Part shown: piece after piece, positions 13,717-16,847 of the stretch
Layout: every line of letters begins with the position of its first letter
Numbering within the stretch: the first letter of the stretch is position 1
Source: Bacillota bacterium
Lineage (GTDB): Bacteria > Bacillota > Clostridia > Oscillospirales > Acutalibacteraceae
DNA: 16,847 nt
Direction of reading: 5' to 3'
NCBI GenBank assembly: GCA_023416955.1
Contig: JAEZGM010000049.1
Location: 1 to 16,847, forward strand
Notes under the pieces: model-generated
The model's input: the letters and a program-made list of their open reading frames with translations, nothing else
Told to the model about the DNA's origin: nothing
The model's database searches: none
Made by a program: the position numbers and the translations under genes

Positions 13717-14313
13717 ATGAAAAATATTGTAATCGAAAGCATCCTTTCCCGCAGGAGTGTACGAAATTTTAAGCAGGAGCAGATCAGGGACGAGGAGCTG
13801 AACCAGATTCTGCAGGCCGCCGTGTGGGCGCCCAGCGGCAGCAACAGCCAGAGCTGGCTGTTTACCGCCGTGCAGAACCCGGAAATTCTGGCGGAACTGA
13901 ACGCACTGCTGTGCCGGGGCTTTCGGGAATGGCAGCCCGGCGAGCACGAGTACGCCGCAAAGCTAGGCGCGAAAAAGCGCGCGGAGCACGCGGACGCAAA
14001 CTTCCTGTACCACGCGCCGACTTTGGTGATCGCTTCCAACGTGCCCGATTACGCGAACGCCATGGCGGATTGCTCCTGTGCGCTCCAGAATATTTTTCTT
14101 GCGTCGTACTCACTGGAAATCGGCTCCTGCTGGATTAACCAGTTTACCTGGCTGAACGATTACGCGCCCCTGCGGGAAAGGCTGGCTGAGTTGGGACTTC
14201 CGAAAGAGCATGTCATCTGCGGCGCCGCCGCGCTCGGCTACCCGAACGGGGAAGCGCCGAAGCCGCCGGTGCTGCCGGTGCGCAAGGAAAATACGGTTCA
14301 TATCATCCGCTAA
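13717..14313 (+). CDS. Nitroreductase-family FMN-dependent oxidoreductase
   Basis: This 198-residue protein belongs to the nitroreductase family, usually homodimers that use FMN and NAD(P)H to reduce nitro compounds, quinones or flavins. Evidence is the N-terminal R-R-S-V-R-N-F (12-18), the W-A-P-S-G-S-N-S-Q-S-W block (37-47) that lines FMN, and the late G-A-A-A-L-G-Y-P segment. The physiological substrate is unknown. I chose ATG 13717, with GGAGG at 13706-13710; an in-frame ATG at 13687 touches the HAD stop and lacks a binding site. It is probably cotranscribed with the HAD gene and ends at a strong terminator. A dedicated role with the HAD enzyme is not implied by the sequence. Confidence 0.88.
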   Translation: MKNIVIESILSRRSVRNFKQEQIRDEELNQILQAAVWAPSGSNSQSWLFTAVQNPEILAELNALLCRGFREWQPGEHEYAAKLGAKKRAEHADANFLYHAPTLVIASNVPDYANAMADCSCALQNIFLASYSLEIGSCWINQFTWLNDYAPLRERLAELGLPKEHVICGAAALGYPNGEAPKPPVLPVRKENTVHIIR

Positions 14314-14315
14314 AC

Positions 14316-14368
14316 AAAGAAGTCATTGCAAAATGAATTTTTATTCATTTTGCAATGACTTCTTTTTT
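14316..14368 (+). terminator. 22-bp perfect-stem terminator
   Basis: Positions 14316-14337 and 14344-14365 are exact reverse complements over 22 bp around loop TTTTTA, and the right arm ends in a T run (14363-14368). It lies directly after the nitroreductase stop. Because both flanks are A/T symmetrical it could act on both strands and insulates proB from the genes before it. Confidence 0.9.
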
Positions 14369-14380
14369 CGCAGATAGTTC

Positions 14381-14409
14381 TTCAAACCTGCCGGAAAGTA
14401 TGCTATAAT
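14381..14409 (+). promoter_or_regulatory. Sigma-A promoter of proB
   Basis: TTCAAA (14381-14386, four of six) and a perfect TATAAT (14404-14409) are 17 nt apart. TGC directly before the -10 forms an extended element. The start site would be near 14416, leaving a leader of about 29 nt. That is too short for a T-box, so no proline-sensing RNA is visible. Confidence 0.75.
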
Positions 14410-14444
14410 TTGCTTAATTCAATCAGAATCGGGGAGCGTACGGC

Positions 14445-15245
14445 ATGTCGTCTATTACACAGGCAAAACGAATTGTGATCAAGGTAGGAACCTCTACACT
14501 GACTTATGAAAACGGGCGCATGAACCTGCGCCGCATGGAAGCGCTCTGCAAGGTGCTGACCGACCTGCAGAATTCCGGCAAGGAAATTGTTCTGGTCACG
14601 TCGGGCGCAATCGGCGTCGGTGTGGGCAAGCTCGGTTTAACGGAGCGCCCGCAGGAAACGGAAAAAAAGCAGGCGGTCGCCGCGGTCGGCCAGTGTGAAC
14701 TGATGTTTACCTATGATAAGCTGTTCGGCGAATACAACCGCATTGTGGCGCAGGTGCTTTTAACCGCCGACGTTATACAGAATGAACATAACAAGAAAAA
14801 CACCGAAAATACATTTAATGAATTAATAAAGATGGATATCATTCCGATTGTCAACGAGAACGACTCCGTCGCCATTGACGAGCTGGTGGGCAGCAATTTC
14901 GGCGACAACGATACGCTCTCCGCCACGGTGGCGAAGCTGGTCGACGCCGATCTGCTGGTCATTCTGACCGATATCGACGGGCTGTACGACGCGAATCCGC
15001 GTATCAACCCCGATGCAAAGCGGATTCCCTATGTGACGGAGGTAACGGACGAAGTGCGCGCGCTCGCGGGCGGCACCGGCTCCAACCGGGGCACAGGCGG
15101 CATGAGTACAAAGGTAAACGCCGCCGGAATCGCGAATGGGGCGGGAATCTGCTGCTGTGTGATGAGCGGTGCCGACCCCAAAACGCTGTACCGACTTTTT
15201 GACGGGGAACAAATTGGGACAGTTTTCGGTGCGAAGAAGCAGTAA
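14445..15245 (+). CDS. proB: Glutamate 5-kinase, short form without PUA domain
   Basis: ProB phosphorylates glutamate to gamma-glutamyl phosphate, the first and usually feedback-controlled step of proline synthesis. The 266-residue protein consists of the amino-acid kinase domain alone. Motifs are I-K-V-G-T-S (12-17), T-S-G-A-I-G-V, N-E-N-D-S-V-A (137-143), G-D-N-D-T-L-S-A (153-160), T-D-I-D-G-L-Y and G-T-G-G-M-S-T-K (216-223). The C-terminal PUA domain of the roughly 370-residue E. coli type is absent; the frame ends cleanly in TAA and no PUA-coding remnant is obvious downstream, so this is a natural short form, as known in some Firmicutes. GGGGAG (14431-14436) sets ATG 14445. Confidence 0.96.
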   Translation: MSSITQAKRIVIKVGTSTLTYENGRMNLRRMEALCKVLTDLQNSGKEIVLVTSGAIGVGVGKLGLTERPQETEKKQAVAAVGQCELMFTYDKLFGEYNRIVAQVLLTADVIQNEHNKKNTENTFNELIKMDIIPIVNENDSVAIDELVGSNFGDNDTLSATVAKLVDADLLVILTDIDGLYDANPRINPDAKRIPYVTEVTDEVRALAGGTGSNRGTGGMSTKVNAAGIANGAGICCCVMSGADPKTLYRLFDGEQIGTVFGAKKQ

Positions 15246-15363
15246 AATAGTGTTAGGGCGCAAAGCCCGCTATATCAGTAAGAAATCAAAGGCTTGTTTA
15301 GTCAATAAATTTATGAAAACATCCAAGAAAATGGAGATTGGTTTTGTTTTCAAATTAATTGAC

Positions 15364-15369
15364 TATAAT
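15364..15369 (+). promoter_or_regulatory. Possible -10 box before proA
   Basis: TATAAT occurs 14 nt before the proA start in an AT-rich 138-bp gap, but no good -35 stands 16-18 nt upstream, and a start site here would fall at or close to the proA start codon, giving an almost leaderless transcript. It is weak as a promoter. proA may simply be read from the proB promoter, as no clear terminator separates the two (only a short GGGC/GCCC hairpin near 15254-15266 without a T tract). Confidence 0.25.
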
Positions 15370-15383
15370 ACGGGGGTGGCAGT

Positions 15384-16628
15384 ATGACCGAATTGGAAAT
15401 TATGGGGAAAAAGGCGAAGAATGCCGCGCGCACGCTGTCCGCGGCCGGTACGCTCAAAAATAAAGCCCTTTGCGCGATTGCGGACGCGCTCACAGCGCGG
15501 CAGGATGAAATTCTGGCGGCAAACGAGGCCGATGTTTCCGCCGCCCGGGAAAGCGGCATGAGCAATTCCCTGCTTGACCGTCTTACGCTCAACCCCGAAC
15601 GGGTACAGGGCATGACGGAGGGTGTGCACGCGGTCGCGGCGCAGAGCGACCCCATCGGAACCGTGGTGGTCGGAAGCGTGCGCCCGAACGGTCTTAAAAT
15701 CGAACAGGTTCGCGTGCCGCTCGGTGTGATCGGCATCATTTATGAAGCAAGGCCGAACGTGACCGCCGACGCAGCTGCGCTCTGCCTGAAAGCGGGCAAC
15801 GCGGTGATTTTGCGCGGCGGCAAGGAAGCGATCCGCTCCAACCGCGTTATTATGGAGATCATGCGCGCCGCGGTGGAAACTGCCGGGCTGCCGAAAGACA
15901 GCCTTCAGCTCGTGCAGAATACCGACCGCTCTTCCTCTGTGGAAATGATGCAGCTGACGGAGTACCTCAACGTGCTGATTCCGCGCGGCGGCAGGGGGCT
16001 GATTCAGTCAGTGGTGCAGAATTCCCGCGTACCGGTTATTGAAACCGGCTCGGGAAACTGCCATGTATATGTGGACGACTCTGCCGATATTGCCATGGCA
16101 GCGGATATTATCTATAACGCGAAAACCTCCCGCCCGTCGGTGTGCAACGCGATTGAGACCATCCTTGTCCATAAGGATATTGCACAGCGGGCACTGCCCG
16201 CGATTAAGGAAAAGCTGGACGTCAAAAAAGTGGAGCTGCATGGCTGCGAACGCACGCGCGCCATTTTAGGGGACAGCGTGATTCCCGCTACGGAAGAGGA
16301 CTGGGCGACGGAATATCTTGATTATATTCTTGCCGTCAGGGTTGTGGACAGCTTTGAGGAAGCAGTGGAGCATATCGCGCGGTATTCGACCGGGCACAGC
16401 GAGGCGATCGTGACCGGCAGCTATGAAAACGCCCGCCGCTTTACCGAACAGGTGGACAGCGCGGCCGTTTACGTCAACGCTTCCACGCGCTTTACGGACG
16501 GCGGAGAGTTCGGAATCGGCGCGGAAATCGGCATTTCCACGCAAAAGCTGCATGCGCGCGGCCCGATGGGCGTAAATGAACTGACTTCTACAAAATTCAT
16601 CGTGACCGGCAGCGGTCAAATACGATAA
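15384..16628 (+). CDS. proA: Gamma-glutamyl phosphate reductase
   Basis: ProA reduces gamma-glutamyl phosphate with NADPH to glutamate 5-semialdehyde, which cyclises to pyrroline-5-carboxylate. The 414-residue protein has the usual length and the aldehyde-dehydrogenase-like fold. Recognisable segments are the P-L-G-V-I-G-I-I-Y-E-A-R-P-N-V block, the L-R-G-G-K-E-A segment, and the catalytic cysteine C254 in R-P-S-V-C-N-A-I-E-T. A late F-G-I-G-A-E-I-G-I-S-T-Q-K-L-H-A-R-G-P block is also present. GGGGGTGG (15372-15379) precedes ATG 15384. It follows proB in the standard order but with a longer gap than usual. proC is not in the window. Confidence 0.97.
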   Translation: MTELEIMGKKAKNAARTLSAAGTLKNKALCAIADALTARQDEILAANEADVSAARESGMSNSLLDRLTLNPERVQGMTEGVHAVAAQSDPIGTVVVGSVRPNGLKIEQVRVPLGVIGIIYEARPNVTADAAALCLKAGNAVILRGGKEAIRSNRVIMEIMRAAVETAGLPKDSLQLVQNTDRSSSVEMMQLTEYLNVLIPRGGRGLIQSVVQNSRVPVIETGSGNCHVYVDDSADIAMAADIIYNAKTSRPSVCNAIETILVHKDIAQRALPAIKEKLDVKKVELHGCERTRAILGDSVIPATEEDWATEYLDYILAVRVVDSFEEAVEHIARYSTGHSEAIVTGSYENARRFTEQVDSAAVYVNASTRFTDGGEFGIGAEIGISTQKLHARGPMGVNELTSTKFIVTGSGQIR

Positions 16629-16644
16629 GAATGGGGCGGGCTTC

Positions 16645-16847
16645 ATGAGCAGGAAGAAAAACAAGAGTATCAGCGGATTTTCCGCCGATTACCGTGACAT
16701 CTATGAAAAGCCGTCGGAAAACGAAATGGTTGACCCCATTGCGGCCGAGGAGCAGAGCGAGGATTTTCTGCCCGACCCGATGGACGACCCCGATGAGGAA
16801 CTGCTAACGAAGTGGTGGGGGGGGGGGGGCGCCGGCGGGCGCCCCCC
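16645..16847 (+). CDS. Partial ORF, hypothetical acidic protein
   Basis: An open frame begins at ATG 16645, 16 bp after proA, with a weak GGGGCGGG (16633-16640) as ribosome binding site, and runs off the window. About 55 residues are trustworthy. The first eight are basic (M-S-R-K-K-N-K-S); the rest is strongly acidic and Pro-rich with many Asp and Glu, as in a cytoplasmic disordered segment. I recognise no domain. From about 16817 the sequence is a G run and hairpin, so the encoded Gly-rich end is unlikely to be real. Confidence 0.5.
   Translation, partial: MSRKKNKSISGFSADYRDIYEKPSENEMVDPIAAEEQSEDFLPDPMDDPDEELLTKWWGGGGAGGRP
16817..16847. other. G-run and snap-back hairpin at the window end
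   Basis: Thirteen G residues (16817-16829) lead into a perfect 10-bp inverted repeat: GGGGGGCGCC (16824-16833), loop GGCG, then GGCGCCCCCC (16838-16847), which ends exactly on the last base. Nothing else in the window resembles it. A poly-G read artefact joined to a fold-back at a contig edge is the likeliest explanation. Confidence 0.75.

Noticed and set aside
14416..14444. T-box or other leader control of proB
   Set aside because: The inferred leader is about 29 nt, far too short for a T-box, and no specifier loop or terminator is present.
15254..15266. Terminator between proB and proA
   Set aside because: The GGGC/GCCC stem is four pairs long and no T tract follows.

Overview
The window reads as a chromosomal stretch of a spore-forming member of the Clostridia. 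The evidence is a SpoVT regulator with the near-invariant AbrB-type N-terminus, the Firmicutes-type order rimP-nusA-ylxR-ylxQ-infB-rbfA-nrnA-truB-ribF-rpsO-pnp, AGGAGG-type ribosome binding sites, several TTG starts, and clear sigma-A promoters. The fairly GC-rich coding sequence and the gene content suggest the Ruminococcaceae/Oscillospirales side of the class; that placement is inference.

Layout. Positions 1-260 hold no convincing gene: a 10-bp inverted repeat, one copy of a 19-bp dispersed repeat, and the terminator of a leftward gene. A small lipoprotein gene (261-716, minus strand) and spoVT (940-1476, plus strand) diverge from a shared 220-bp control region. It carries a sigma-A promoter for the lipoprotein and a candidate sigma-G promoter for spoVT. 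From 1514 to 12664 runs the translation/RNA-metabolism cluster: ribosome maturation (RimP, RbfA), transcription elongation (NusA), RNA-binding factors (YlxR, YlxQ), initiation factor IF-2, nanoRNase/pAp phosphatase (NrnA), tRNA pseudouridine synthase (TruB), FAD synthesis (RibF), ribosomal protein S15 and PNPase. It appears to be driven by a promoter before rimP followed by an early attenuator-like hairpin, with a second strong promoter and leader before rpsO. A strong terminator follows pnp.

After a 444-bp spacer without a gene, which holds four successive stem-loops, come a HAD hydrolase and a nitroreductase, probably one transcription unit ending in a 22-bp perfect-stem terminator. Then proB and proA encode the first two steps of proline synthesis. 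A partial ORF runs off the right end, where the sequence becomes a 13-G run and a snap-back hairpin that looks like an assembly or sequencing artefact.

The genes themselves are familiar. The less explained material is between them: a 195-bp folded spacer between nusA and ylxR, a long stem-loop in the pnp leader, the hairpin array after pnp, and two opposite-strand copies of a 19-bp sequence about 3.1 kb apart. I see no CRISPR array, tRNA, rRNA, transposase or phage gene. No clearly new multi-gene system is visible.
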